Shown one piece after another: positions 14,552 through 23,033 of a stretch of DNA of 58,676 nucleotides. Under the pieces are notes generated by a model. The model was not told the origin of the DNA. It saw nothing but the letters and a program-made list of their open reading frames with translations, and did no database searches. The stretch is from Thermoleophilia bacterium (GTDB taxonomy: Bacteria; Actinomycetota; Thermoleophilia; Miltoncostaeales; Miltoncostaeaceae): the NCBI GenBank assembly GCA_020438485.1, contig JAGQUM010000013.1, positions 1 to 58,676 of the forward strand, read 5' to 3'. Position 1 is the stretch's first letter. Each line of letters opens with the position of its first letter. The position numbers and the translations under genes were made by a program.

Positions 14552-15857
14552 CCCCGCCGCCCCTCCGGCCGCCCGCGTCGCCATCGTCGGGGGCGGCCTC
14601 GGCGCGCTGCTCGCGCACTCGGCCCTGCGCTTCCTGGGGCTCGACGCCGGCGACGTCCTGGTGTTCGCGGAGCACGCGGATCCCGTCACCACGTACCGCG
14701 CCCACGCGTGGGGGGTGGGGCAGACCGTCGTGCAGACCGACCCGCTGGGGCACTTCCTGCCCGCCGACTGGCCCACGCCGCGCGTGCTCAACGCGCTCGC
14801 CCGTGGCGGCAGCGGGGGCACGGTGAGCGTCGCCGACATGGTCGCGCAGGCCCGGGCCGTGGCGCGGCGCAGCGGCTACGCCGGCAGCGTGGTGCCCGCC
14901 CGGGTGGGGGAGGTGGTGCGGGCCCGCGACGCCCACGGCGCGTACTTCGGGCTGTACGACGAGAACGGCGCACTGATGGGGCTGGCCCGCCACGTGCTCG
15001 TGGCCGTGGGCCACGGGCCGCAGGCCCTGCCCGAGGTGCTCTCGGCGGCCCGCACCCACCCGCTGCTGCGCGACCGCGTGGTGCACGCCTATGAGCCCAA
15101 GCGGTACGCGGCGGGCGGGCGGTACATCGTCGTGGGCGGGGGCCTCGCCGCCGTCAACGAGTGGGTCAACTGCCTGGACGCCGGCGCCGAGTGCATCGCG
15201 GTGCAGCGCACGGCGGCCGGCCAGGAGGACCTCACGGCGCCGCGATGCCTGTTCGAGGCGCTGGGAATCGACGCGTACCAGGGGGTCAGCGCGCCCGACC
15301 GCCTGCGCGTGCGCCAGCGCGTGCTGCGCAGCGCCACCGCGGCGTCCACCGGATGGCACCGGCGCATCTCCGAGGCCATCGCCGCGGGCCGCTTCCGCGA
15401 GGTGGTGGGGGAGATCACGCGCGTCGCGCCAGGCGGGGAGGGCGTCGTCGCCGCGTGCGACCTGCGCGGGGGCGGCTCGACAGGCGACCTGCACGTCACC
15501 GGCATCACGTCTGCCACGGGCTTCGACCCCGACCCCGCCCACGTACCCCTGCTGGCCCGGCTGATCGCCCGCTACGCTCCGCCACGCGTCGGCCCCAGGC
15601 TGGCGCTGGCGCCGAACTGCGGGGTACCGGGCGTCGACATGCCGGACTCCCGCCTGTGCGTGACCGGGTTCCACGCCGTGGTTGCCGTGCCACACGCCGA
15701 CACGCTGGCCGGCCTCAAGTACGTCGCCCGCCGGTTCGCCGAGGACGTGATGCGCGCGGAGGGTACGCCGCGTCGCGGGCCCCTGGGGCGCGTGCGCGCC
15801 CAGGCCGCGTGCGTGCGGGCCGCCGTGGACGAACTGCGCCGGACCCCGGCGGCCTGA
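14541..15857 (+). CDS. FAD/NAD(P)-dependent oxidoreductase
   Basis: 438 residues. A Rossmann dinucleotide motif (VAIVGGGLGALLA) stands near residue 15 and a second (YIVVGGGLAAVNEW) near residue 195, the two-fold layout of flavin monooxygenases and lysine N-hydroxylase-like enzymes. The C-terminal ATGFDPDP and LCVTGFHAVV blocks fit the FAD-binding end. The TTG start lies inside the end of the sigma gene. As the third gene of an anti-sigma/sigma operon it is a likely member of the sigma factor's redox response; the substrate is unknown. Confidence 0.75.
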   Translation: MAASPAAPPAARVAIVGGGLGALLAHSALRFLGLDAGDVLVFAEHADPVTTYRAHAWGVGQTVVQTDPLGHFLPADWPTPRVLNALARGGSGGTVSVADMVAQARAVARRSGYAGSVVPARVGEVVRARDAHGAYFGLYDENGALMGLARHVLVAVGHGPQALPEVLSAARTHPLLRDRVVHAYEPKRYAAGGRYIVVGGGLAAVNEWVNCLDAGAECIAVQRTAAGQEDLTAPRCLFEALGIDAYQGVSAPDRLRVRQRVLRSATAASTGWHRRISEAIAAGRFREVVGEITRVAPGGEGVVAACDLRGGGSTGDLHVTGITSATGFDPDPAHVPLLARLIARYAPPRVGPRLALAPNCGVPGVDMPDSRLCVTGFHAVVAVPHADTLAGLKYVARRFAEDVMRAEGTPRRGPLGRVRAQAACVRAAVDELRRTPAA

Positions 15858-15860
15858 AAC

Positions 15861-16442
15861 GTGTGCCCGACCCTGCTCGCCCGGCTCCAGACGCGCCTGG
15901 CAACGATGATCGTGCCGGGCCTCGTGGCGTGCGCATGGGGGCTTGCGACCCGCGACGCGGCGTGGCCCGCGTTCGTCGGCCTCATGCTGGTGTGCGGAGC
16001 CGCGCTTGACGCCGGGGTGTACCGGCCCCTGGTGCGATGGCAGCCGGCGTGGCTGGGCGTGGCCATGGCCGTGTTCGAGTGGGCGCTCGTGGTCGGCCTG
16101 GCCGAGATGCTGGGCTTCCCACGGGGGGAGGCCGCCACGACCGCGGCGTACTGGCTGGCGTGGACCGTCGCGCAGGGCGTGCGCGTGGCGCTGCTGCCGG
16201 TGCTGTTCGTCACCCGCCTCGAGGAGGGGGGAGAGCTCGGCCGCTCGCGGTGGTGGATCCCGGACGGCCAGCGCCAGCTGTCGGCCCACCCGGGCGACGG
16301 CGAGGCCCTGCCGGAGCGGTTGTCCGCGCTGTGGGCCCGCCCCGCCCACGACGACGGGCCGCTGGACGCCCCATCGCGCATCGCGCCGATCCCCCCCGAG
16401 TTCCTGGCGGTGCTGCGGCCGGGCAGACGCGACGAATCGTGA
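15861..16442 (+). CDS. Integral membrane protein, unknown function
   Basis: 193 residues with about four membrane helices in the first 125 residues (around TMIVPGLVACAWG, AFVGLMLVCGAAL, VAMAVFEWALVVGLAEML and WLAWTVAQGVRVALLPVLFV), then a soluble C-terminal tail. It starts 3 bp after the oxidoreductase stop (ATG or GTG alternatives nearby), so it is the fourth gene of the sigma operon. It could be a membrane target or a quinone-linked partner of the oxidoreductase; that is only a guess. Confidence 0.65.
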   Translation: MCPTLLARLQTRLATMIVPGLVACAWGLATRDAAWPAFVGLMLVCGAALDAGVYRPLVRWQPAWLGVAMAVFEWALVVGLAEMLGFPRGEAATTAAYWLAWTVAQGVRVALLPVLFVTRLEEGGELGRSRWWIPDGQRQLSAHPGDGEALPERLSALWARPAHDDGPLDAPSRIAPIPPEFLAVLRPGRRDES

Positions 16443-16480
16443 CGAGGGGGGTTGTGCGGTGCGACGGATGTGCCGATGAC

Positions 16481-16642
16481 ATGACCATGAACCCGATCTC
16501 CGCCGCGGGAAGTGGCTCCGACATCCTGTCGCTGACGATGCTGCGCAAGGCCATCGACATCACGGCCGCGCAGAACGCGCAGCTCCTTCAATCCCTGCCG
16601 GCGCCGTCCGTCGCGCCCGGCCGGGTCGACGCGTACGCCTGA
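16481..16642 (+). CDS. YjfB-like putative motility-associated peptide
   Basis: 53 residues. The pattern SLTMLRKAIDITAAQNAQLL followed by LP and Pro-rich residues matches the YjfB family (putative motility protein), small proteins usually made with flagellar genes under SigD in Bacillus. ATG 16481 (or 16487). No flagellar gene is adjacent. A GCCGATGA just upstream looks like a sigma-28 -10 box but has no matching -35. It converges with the FHA gene, with only 6 bp between stops. Confidence 0.6.
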   Translation: MTMNPISAAGSGSDILSLTMLRKAIDITAAQNAQLLQSLPAPSVAPGRVDAYA

Positions 16643-16648
16643 CCGCGG

Positions 16649-17170
16649 TCAGCGCGTCAGGAAGTACGCGGCGACCATCACCGCGACGGCGGCGATGAGC
16701 ACCACCGTCACCACGTAGGCGCGGGTGCGCGGCCCGGGCGACGGGGTCAGCGCGTGGATGGCCGACTCCGGGTCCCGGCGCCCCGGGATCTCGCTGAGCC
16801 GCGGCGGCGCGGCGCCGGGACCGTCCAGCGTCGTGCCGGGGGGAGGGGGCGGCGTGCGCGGGATGGGGCCCGCGGGCGTCCCCTGCAGCTCCACCACGGT
16901 CGCGCCTATCCGGATGCGGTCCCGGGGCATCAGGGGACTGCCGGCCTCCAGGCGGGCCTCGTTAAGGAACGTGCCGTTCGTGGAACCCAGGTCCTCCACC
17001 CGCGGGCCGGTGGGGGTGCTGACCACGCGGGCGTGGCGGCGCGAGCACTGCGGGTCGGCGATGCGCAGCGCGCACTCGCGATCGCGGCCGATGACCACGT
17101 CGCCCGCGTCCAGCGCGGCGTGTGCGCCCCGCGAGGGCCCCTCCACCACCATCAGCACCGCGTCGCGCAT
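16649..17170 (-). CDS. FHA-domain protein with C-terminal membrane anchor
   Basis: 173 residues. The FHA domain covers about 1-95: GRDRECALRI, CSRRHARV and DLGSTNGTFLN are the phosphothreonine-binding signatures (GR, SxxH, NG). A Pro-rich linker follows, then one hydrophobic helix at the very end (AYVVTVVLIAAVAVMVAAYF) as a tail anchor. It should recruit Thr-phosphorylated partners to the membrane, as in actinobacterial Ser/Thr kinase signalling; no kinase is in the window. ATG 17170 has a GGGGAG ribosome site. Confidence 0.88.
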   Translation of the reverse strand: MRDAVLMVVEGPSRGAHAALDAGDVVIGRDRECALRIADPQCSRRHARVVSTPTGPRVEDLGSTNGTFLNEARLEAGSPLMPRDRIRIGATVVELQGTPAGPIPRTPPPPPGTTLDGPGAAPPRLSEIPGRRDPESAIHALTPSPGPRTRAYVVTVVLIAAVAVMVAAYFLTR

Positions 17171-17239
17171 GGCCCTCCCCGGCCGGCGTCCCGGCGCCCA
17201 CGGTACCCGGTCGGCGGGCGGCCGTGCCACACTGGACCG

Positions 17240-17641
17240 ATGCCGGACGACCTCACGCGGGTGCGCATCGACAAGTGGCTGTGGGCCGCGCGGTTCTTCA
17301 AGACCCGGTCGCTGGCGACGGAGGCCATCAACGGGGGACGCGTGGAGGTGAACGGCGCTCACGCGAAGCCGTCGAAGGAGGTCCGCGTGGGAGACCAGGT
17401 CCGCCTGACCGCGGGGCGCGACGTGTGGGTGGTGGACGTCCGGGGCCTCAGCGATAAGCGCGGCCCCGCCAGCGTCGCCCAGACCCTGTACGACGAGACC
17501 GGCGATAGCCGCCGCGCGCGCGAGGCCGCCGCGGCGCAGCGCCGCGTTGCTCCGCCGCTGGGGGCCGACATGGGAGCGCGACCCACCAAACGTGACCGCC
17601 GCCGCATCGAGGACGTCCGCGGGCGCGCGCGCGGGCGCTGA
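17240..17641 (+). CDS. S4-domain RNA-binding protein (Hsp15/HslR-like)
   Basis: 133 residues. The S4 domain occupies about 7-70 (RIDKWLWAARFFKTRSLATE, INGGRVEVNG), followed by a basic C-terminal tail with KRDRRRIE, as in Hsp15. E. coli Hsp15 recycles stalled 50S subunits carrying nascent peptide; the same role is plausible here. ATG 17240, divergent from the FHA gene. Confidence 0.87.
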   Translation: MPDDLTRVRIDKWLWAARFFKTRSLATEAINGGRVEVNGAHAKPSKEVRVGDQVRLTAGRDVWVVDVRGLSDKRGPASVAQTLYDETGDSRRAREAAAAQRRVAPPLGADMGARPTKRDRRRIEDVRGRARGR

Positions 17642-17706
17642 CCGCCGGGGTCGTCCGGCCGCGTCACGGCGGGACACCCGTGCCCGCCCCCGGCCCGCCC
17701 GGGTCG

Positions 17707-17712
17707 TAGAGT
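17707..17712 (+). promoter_or_regulatory. -10 hexamer of a probable leaderless promoter (Sco1-type gene)
   Basis: TAGAGT ends 8 nt before ATG 17721. No Shine-Dalgarno is visible upstream of the ATG. Confidence 0.4.
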
Positions 17713-17720
17713 GCGTCCAG

Positions 17721-18326
17721 ATGCGCCGTGCGCCACTCATCGCCCTCGTCGCCGCCTGCCTGATCGCCGGCGCCGTCGTGGCCCTCCTCGCGACGGGCAG
17801 CGGGGACGACGTCCCCGCTTTGCACGCCACGTCCTATCCCGAGCCCCTGGCCAGCCCGCACACCACGGGTCGCGACCACCTCGGCCGGGACGTGGCGGTG
17901 CCCGTCGACGGACGCCCCGCGGTGGTGACGTTCCTGTTCGCCAACTGTCCCACCGTGTGTCCCCTCGTGGGCAGCGAGATCGCGGCGGCGCTCGATCGCC
18001 TGACGCCCGCGCAGCGCGACGGCGTCGACGTTGTGGCGATCAGTGTGGATCCGGCCGGCGACACCCGCGAGGCGGTCGCCGGTTTCCTGCGTAAGCACCA
18101 CCTGACGGGCCGGATGCGGTACATCGTCGGCACTCGCGACGAGCTGGCCCCGATGTGGGAGCAGTGGGGTGTGGAGGCCCAGCCGTCGTCGGATGCGACC
18201 CAGTCGCTGCACACGGCCCGCGTCGTCCTGGTCGACAAGCGCGGCCGGCAGGTGGGCAGCTACCCGGGCGGCCTGCCCATCAAGCCCGACGACCTCGCGG
18301 CCGACATCGTGGCGCTCGAGGGGTGA
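17721..18326 (+). CDS. SCO1/SenC-family copper/thiol protein
   Basis: 201 residues. An N-terminal membrane anchor (residues 5-25) is followed by a thioredoxin-like fold. The copper/redox motif CPTVCP lies near residue 77 and the partner His in QSLHT near residue 166. Sco proteins deliver copper to the CuA site of cytochrome c oxidase or keep its thiols reduced, on the outer face of the membrane. No oxidase genes are adjacent. Confidence 0.9.
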   Translation: MRRAPLIALVAACLIAGAVVALLATGSGDDVPALHATSYPEPLASPHTTGRDHLGRDVAVPVDGRPAVVTFLFANCPTVCPLVGSEIAAALDRLTPAQRDGVDVVAISVDPAGDTREAVAGFLRKHHLTGRMRYIVGTRDELAPMWEQWGVEAQPSSDATQSLHTARVVLVDKRGRQVGSYPGGLPIKPDDLAADIVALEG

Positions 18327-18345
18327 GGGCGCGGTCCCCTCTCGC

Positions 18346-18516
18346 GTGCGGGCCGCCCCGCTCGTGGCGGCGGCGCTGGTCGTGGACGGCGTCCTGGGTG
18401 TCACCCCCGGGTTCGCGATGAGCCGCGCCCACCGGGTGACCGCGACGGCCCCGTCGGCCCGGGTGTCCGGGGGCGTGCCGAGCACCGACCTGGTGCGGGG
18501 CGGGCGCTCCGGCTGA
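18346..18516 (+). CDS. Possible small exported peptide after the Sco1 gene
   Basis: 56 residues from GTG 18346, 19 bp after the Sco1 stop. It begins with RAAPLVAAALVVDGVLG, a weak hydrophobic segment, then a Ser/Gly/Arg-rich tail. There is no clear ribosome site. It could be a genuine small exported protein or a chance frame in GC-rich DNA. Confidence 0.22.
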   Translation: MRAAPLVAAALVVDGVLGVTPGFAMSRAHRVTATAPSARVSGGVPSTDLVRGGRSG

Positions 18517-18536
18517 CCCGTCGCGGGACGCCGGGC

Positions 18537-19415
18537 CTAGGCGCGGGCCGCGCGCAGGGCCTCGAGGCGGCCGGGCACGTCTTCGGCGTCGATCGCATGG
18601 CACGCCGCCCGGCCGGCGTCCCTGGGGCCCCGCCAGCGCCACTCGTCCACCGCGCCCACCGGGACGTCGGTGCGCAGGCGTGCCAGCGTGCGGTAGAGCA
18701 GCGCCTCGTCGCGCCGGGCGGCGAACGTGGCGGCGAGCCGCGCGGCTCCCCGCACGGATGCGCCCGACCAGCGCTGGGGGTCGTCCGCGACGCCGTCGAG
18801 CCCGCCGAAGTGGCGGACCACGGCGGCGGCGGACTTGGCCCCGAACCCGGGGAGGCCTGGGAAGCCGTCCGCGCTGTCGCCCATCAGTGCCAGCCAGTCC
18901 GGGATGAGCGCGGGCGGCACGCCGTACGCGTCCTCCACATCGGGCTCGGCCCGCAGTCTGCCGGCCCCGCGGCGGTCGAGCTGCACGACCCGGTCTCCCC
19001 GCACGCACTGGGCCAGGTCCTTATCGGGAGAGCACACGTAGACCCTGCCGACCGCGGGGTCGGCATCGGCGACGGCGGCCGCAGCCGCCAGCGCGTCGTC
19101 GGCCTCCACGTCCACCATTGGCCAGACCGTGAAGCCGGCGGCGGCCAGCGTGTCCTCGAGCAGCCCGAACTGCGACCGCAGGGCGGGGTCGATGCCCGCC
19201 CCCGTCTTGTAGCCGGGCCACAGGTCGTTGCGGAACGACTCGATCACGTGGTCGGTGGCGACCCCCACGTGTGTCGCTCCGCCCTCGAGCATCCCCACCA
19301 GGGACCGAAGGACGGCGCGCGTCGCGCCCACCTCGCGGCCGCCGGCGTCGTGCGCCGGGACCGCGTAGAAGTACCGGAATAGCTCGAACGTGCCGTCGAC
19401 GAGATGGACCTCCAC
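18537..19415 (-). CDS. 5'-3' exonuclease (DNA polymerase I N-terminal-type FEN nuclease)
   Basis: 292 residues, the size of a stand-alone PolA exonuclease domain. Metal-binding Asp residues are visible in HLVDGTFELFR, DVEADDALAA and SPDKDLAQ, with the helix-hairpin-helix GDSADGFPGLPGFGAKSAA. It would remove RNA primers or flaps. The start is GTG (CAC 19413-19415), preceded by TAGGGT seven bases upstream, so the transcript is probably leaderless. No polymerase domain is attached. Confidence 0.88.
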   Translation of the reverse strand: MEVHLVDGTFELFRYFYAVPAHDAGGREVGATRAVLRSLVGMLEGGATHVGVATDHVIESFRNDLWPGYKTGAGIDPALRSQFGLLEDTLAAAGFTVWPMVDVEADDALAAAAAVADADPAVGRVYVCSPDKDLAQCVRGDRVVQLDRRGAGRLRAEPDVEDAYGVPPALIPDWLALMGDSADGFPGLPGFGAKSAAAVVRHFGGLDGVADDPQRWSGASVRGAARLAATFAARRDEALLYRTLARLRTDVPVGAVDEWRWRGPRDAGRAACHAIDAEDVPGRLEALRAARA

Positions 19416-19599
19416 GCTGCGGACCCTACCGGCGGCGCCGCGCCGCGACGCCCGCGTCGTCGCCCGTCCTGAGGTCCCCGCGCAACACGTCCACGGGCGC
19501 GGCGTCGCCCCCCCCGCCACGAGATCCCCGGCCCCCGTGGCGAACACGGCGCCGCACCATCGGTCTCCGTTCGTCCGCCCGTCGCCGGTGGGCCAGCGG

Positions 19600-20340
19600 T
19601 TACCCGTGGCTGCGTGCCCGCGGCAGGAGCACCGCCGCCCGATCGGGCTGTCCGTGGGCCCGCCACCACGCCGCGGCCTCGGCCACGACCACGGGCTCCC
19701 ACCAGGCTGCCCGCGCCCAGGCGGCAGCGTCGTCGTAGCCGGCGGCGAGCGACGCACGAGCGGCGCCGGGCAGGAGGTTGACGCCCGCCAGGTACCCGAG
19801 GTCCTCCGCCGGGTCGGACGGCCGCGAGAACTCCCAGTCCACCAGGCCGGGGGCGTCGTCGTCCCACACGACGTTGCTCAGCACGAGGTCGCCGTGGATG
19901 CGACGGAACGGCCCGCCGAACGCCGGCGGGGGCGCGTCCGGGGGAGGGGGGAGCCCCGTCGCCAGGGCCGCCGTGGCGGCATCGCGCCGGCGTGCCCGGG
20001 CCAGCGCCACGCCATCGGCGTGGAGGGACCCGTCCGGCCGGCGCGCGGCGTCGAAGCCCTCACGCTCGTGCAGGGCGCGCAGCAGGGCACCCAGGCGGCG
20101 CCACGCGCCGTCGCCCACCGCGCCGGCCTCCCGCGGGGTGCCCGGCAGGCGGCGCGTCACGAGCAGGCCCGGGGCCCGGGCGAGCACGGCGGGTACGCCG
20201 GGCGCCCCGGTAAGCGCCCTCAGGGCGGTGGTCTCGCGCTCGAGGGCGTCGTCGTCGCCCCGTTTCTCCACCGCGTCGGCGCCGGCGAGTCGGAGGGCCC
20301 GCAGTGCGAACCGCCCTCCCCCCGCCGGCAAGGCGTCCAC
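19600..20340 (-). CDS. APH-family small-molecule kinase
   Basis: 246 residues. The catalytic loop HGDLVLSNVVW and metal motif LVDWEF place it in the aminoglycoside phosphotransferase / choline and fructosamine kinase superfamily. N-terminal EKRG and ERETTALRAL match the ATP-binding Lys and helix-C Glu. The substrate is unknown; nothing indicates antibiotic resistance. The GTG start directly abuts the stop of the DUF1501 gene, so it is the last gene of the cupredoxin-DUF1800-DUF1501 operon. Confidence 0.78.
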   Translation of the reverse strand: MDALPAGGGRFALRALRLAGADAVEKRGDDDALERETTALRALTGAPGVPAVLARAPGLLVTRRLPGTPREAGAVGDGAWRRLGALLRALHEREGFDAARRPDGSLHADGVALARARRRDAATAALATGLPPPPDAPPPAFGGPFRRIHGDLVLSNVVWDDDAPGLVDWEFSRPSDPAEDLGYLAGVNLLPGAARASLAAGYDDAAAWARAAWWEPVVVAEAAAWWRAHGQPDRAAVLLPRARSHG

Positions 20341-21717
20341 CTAGCGCACCAGCGGGATGCGCGCGCCGTCGATGGCGGGTAGGACGCGCCCCGCCTCCAC
20401 GCCCATGAACTGCTCGAGCAGGGACGAATACACCGTGCGGAACTCGGTGGTGACCAGCAGGTTGTCGTCGTCGTCCAGACGCGAGAGGCCCGGGAACTCG
20501 CTGCGGATGCCGCCGTTGGCGCGATTGCCCACCAGCATCAGCAGCCCGCCGGCGCCATGATCGGTGCCCGTGCCGTTGGCCTTCGGGCGGCGCCCGAACT
20601 CGCTCCAGATCATCACGAGGACCCGCTGGGCCAGCCCGCGGGCGTCGATGTCGGCCTGGAACGCCCACAGCGATTCGGACAGGTCGCTCAGCAGGTCGGC
20701 GTGCTCGGCCAGTTGGTCGTCGTGCGTGTCGTAACCGCCGGTGGAGACCGCGACCACCCGGGTGCCGAAGCCAGCGCCCATGATGCGCGCCGCGCTGCGC
20801 AGATCCCTGCCCAGGTCGGTGTCCGGGTACGCGACGGGGGTCGGGGGAAGCGGGTGCTCCTTGTCGACCTTCAGGGGCTGCAGCATGTCAACCATGCGGA
20901 ACGCGTTGGCGTACGCGTCGCGCGACGCCTTCATGCCGCCCTTGGCGCGGCCGCGGGAGGCCTCCCGGTACGCGGCGTCGAAGCCCTTGCCCCACACCTC
21001 GGGGATCCAGAAGTCGAACGCACCCGGGTCGTACACCGACCCGACCGGGGCCTTGCGCGAGCGCAGCACCGGGTCGAGGTCGCCCGAGATGCTGACCGCC
21101 TGCAGCGGGTTGTCGGGGGCCCCCAGCACATCCATGGTGCGTCCCAGCCAGCCCGTCAGCTCCTGGCTAGGGCCGACCACGCCGGTGCGCCAGTACGCAA
21201 CGGAGTTGAAGTGCGACTGGTCGGGGTTGGCGTAGTCCACGGCGGGCAGCACCGCGACCTTGCCCTGGTCGTACAGCTGGGCCAGCTTCCCCAGCGACGG
21301 GTGCCAGCGGAACTGGTTGGTGTCCTTCAGGGCCACCGTGCCGTCGCCCAGCGCGAGTGGACCGCGCAGGGCCCGGTACTGGGCGTCGGCCACGGGCACG
21401 AGGGTGTTGAGCCCGTCGTTGCCGCCGTCGAGGTACAGCGACACGAGGATCGGCGCGTCGGGCGCCTGCGCCTGCTGCGCCGCGGCGGCCTCCATCACGG
21501 AGCGGGGAGTGAGCGTCGCGGCCGCGGCGCACATCAGCACCATCCCGGCGCCGCCCTTCATGGCGTCCCTGCGGGTGAGGCCCCCGTCGCGGGCGAAACG
21601 ATCGAGGCCGTCGAGGGCCTCGGCGGGAATCGGGACGGCCTTGGCGGACGCACGCGCGAGGGCGCGGCGGGTGAACTTGTGGTCCTGGCAGCCACGGACC
21701 TGGCGGGGATCGGTCAT
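20341..21717 (-). CDS. DUF1501-family secreted protein (sulfatase-like fold)
   Basis: 458 residues. DUF1501 marks are the SLYLDGGNDGLNTLVP motif near residue 95, TGGYDTHDDQ near 315 and WSEFGRRPKANGTGTDHGAGG near 370, an alkaline-phosphatase-superfamily metal site. A twin-Arg pattern (TRRDAMKGG) with a hydrophobic segment at about 55-80 suggests Tat export. The ATG overlaps the DUF1800 stop (TGATG). DUF1800 and DUF1501 are always found as partners, but their biochemical role is unknown. Confidence 0.88.
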   Translation of the reverse strand: MTDPRQVRGCQDHKFTRRALARASAKAVPIPAEALDGLDRFARDGGLTRRDAMKGGAGMVLMCAAAATLTPRSVMEAAAAQQAQAPDAPILVSLYLDGGNDGLNTLVPVADAQYRALRGPLALGDGTVALKDTNQFRWHPSLGKLAQLYDQGKVAVLPAVDYANPDQSHFNSVAYWRTGVVGPSQELTGWLGRTMDVLGAPDNPLQAVSISGDLDPVLRSRKAPVGSVYDPGAFDFWIPEVWGKGFDAAYREASRGRAKGGMKASRDAYANAFRMVDMLQPLKVDKEHPLPPTPVAYPDTDLGRDLRSAARIMGAGFGTRVVAVSTGGYDTHDDQLAEHADLLSDLSESLWAFQADIDARGLAQRVLVMIWSEFGRRPKANGTGTDHGAGGLLMLVGNRANGGIRSEFPGLSRLDDDDNLLVTTEFRTVYSSLLEQFMGVEAGRVLPAIDGARIPLVR

Positions 21718-23033
21718 CAGCACACCTGGGCGTCGGGGCCGGCAAGGATGAGGTGGCGCAGTACGCGCTGCCGCTCGGGGAAGTAGTGCTTGATCTCCCA
21801 GTCGTCGGTGCGCCCGGCCACCGAGCGCACGGCGTAGCGGGCGAGCACGGCCGACGTCAGCGGCGTCAGCACCGGGTCGCCGCACGCCTTGCGGGCGGCG
21901 GCGAGCGCCGCCTTGGGGCTCTGCTTGGCCGACACCGAACCCTCCTTGACCCACCCCTCGATGACGTGCGAGCCGGCCTGGAAGCGGGCACGGGCCGACG
22001 CCGCCGACATCCACTCGGCGTTGCTGGGCCACCCGGCCACGTTCGGCGGGTAGAAGGGCACCTGGCCCATCTGGCCCATCATCCACGACCACGAGCCATC
22101 GGTGACGGTGCGGTTGAGCGAGCGCAGCATCCCCGCCACGAACACCACGGGCGGCTTCACGAAGTCGGGGCTGGATAGGTCCGCGTAGATCGCCGGGTGG
22201 TTCAGGATCATGCGCAGCACGGGACGCACGTCGGTGCGGGCGGCCCGGTACGTCCGGGCCATCTCGCGCACGAAGCGCCGCGACGGCGGGCGGGGCGTGA
22301 AGTACCCCCACAGTTTGGTCACCAGGAACGGGGCGTGGTGGGGGTCGTCGATGGCGATGTCGATGATGTCGTGCGGCTTCCACCGCCCCCGCTTGCCCAG
22401 CACGGTCTTCATCCCGTCGTCGTGGCGTGCCGTGTCGAACCCGAACTTCTTGCTGGGCCAGTCGCGCGTGAACCCGGTGAAGGCCCTGGCGGCCTCCCTG
22501 ATGTCCTTCTCGGTGTAACCGTTGTTCACGCCCAGCGTGAACAGCTCGAGCAGCTCGCGGGCGAAGTTCTCGTTGGGCGCGCTCTTCTCGCTGCCGGTGA
22601 GATCGAGCCACACCTGCATCGCGTGGTTGTCGAGCATGGCGTGGGCGAGGGTGCGGAAGCGGCCCAGGGAGTGCGTGCGCAGCGCCCAGTAGTACTGCAT
22701 CATCAGCTTCGTGTCGCCGACCTTCTGGTTGGACGTCGCCCAGTGGTCGTGCCAGTTCAGCGTCATGCGCTCGGCGAGCGGCTGGCGGGTGCGCACCGCC
22801 CGGTCGAGCCACCACAGGGCGTCGTGGCCCCAGCGGTTGACGGGGTCCAGCGGGGCGCCCTCCACGCGGGGCGGGCGGCCCCCCACCTGGCGGCCACGCG
22901 GCCGCAGCAGATCCTCGACGGTCGCCCGGCGCCCCCGGCGGGCCAGGTTGGCCGCCTCGTGCGGGCGCGGGCCGAACCCGGCCCGCCACAACAGGCGCTC
23001 GATCTCGCGCTGGGACTTGGTGATCCTGGCCAT
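21717..23033 (-). CDS. DUF1800-family protein
   Basis: 438 residues with the typical start ERLLWRAGFGPRPHEA and conserved blocks NWHDHWATSNQK, NENFARELLELFTLGVNNGYTE and GWPSNAEWMSA. No signal peptide is visible, which is common in this family. It is the obligate partner of DUF1501 and is coupled to it by a 1-bp overlap. The 5' neighbour ending at 23034 is a cupredoxin. Confidence 0.88.
   Translation of the reverse strand: MARITKSQREIERLLWRAGFGPRPHEAANLARRGRRATVEDLLRPRGRQVGGRPPRVEGAPLDPVNRWGHDALWWLDRAVRTRQPLAERMTLNWHDHWATSNQKVGDTKLMMQYYWALRTHSLGRFRTLAHAMLDNHAMQVWLDLTGSEKSAPNENFARELLELFTLGVNNGYTEKDIREAARAFTGFTRDWPSKKFGFDTARHDDGMKTVLGKRGRWKPHDIIDIAIDDPHHAPFLVTKLWGYFTPRPPSRRFVREMARTYRAARTDVRPVLRMILNHPAIYADLSSPDFVKPPVVFVAGMLRSLNRTVTDGSWSWMMGQMGQVPFYPPNVAGWPSNAEWMSAASARARFQAGSHVIEGWVKEGSVSAKQSPKAALAAARKACGDPVLTPLTSAVLARYAVRSVAGRTDDWEIKHYFPERQRVLRHLILAGPDAQVC

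Noticed and set aside
16433-16480. Sigma-28 promoter for the YjfB-like gene
   Set aside because: GCCGATGA is present but no TCAAG-like element lies 14-16 nt upstream.
21718-22989. Minus-strand frame upstream of DUF1501 as a fused protein
   Set aside because: It is an out-of-frame copy of DUF1800 with Arg/Pro/His-rich composition; DUF1800 itself fits the family.
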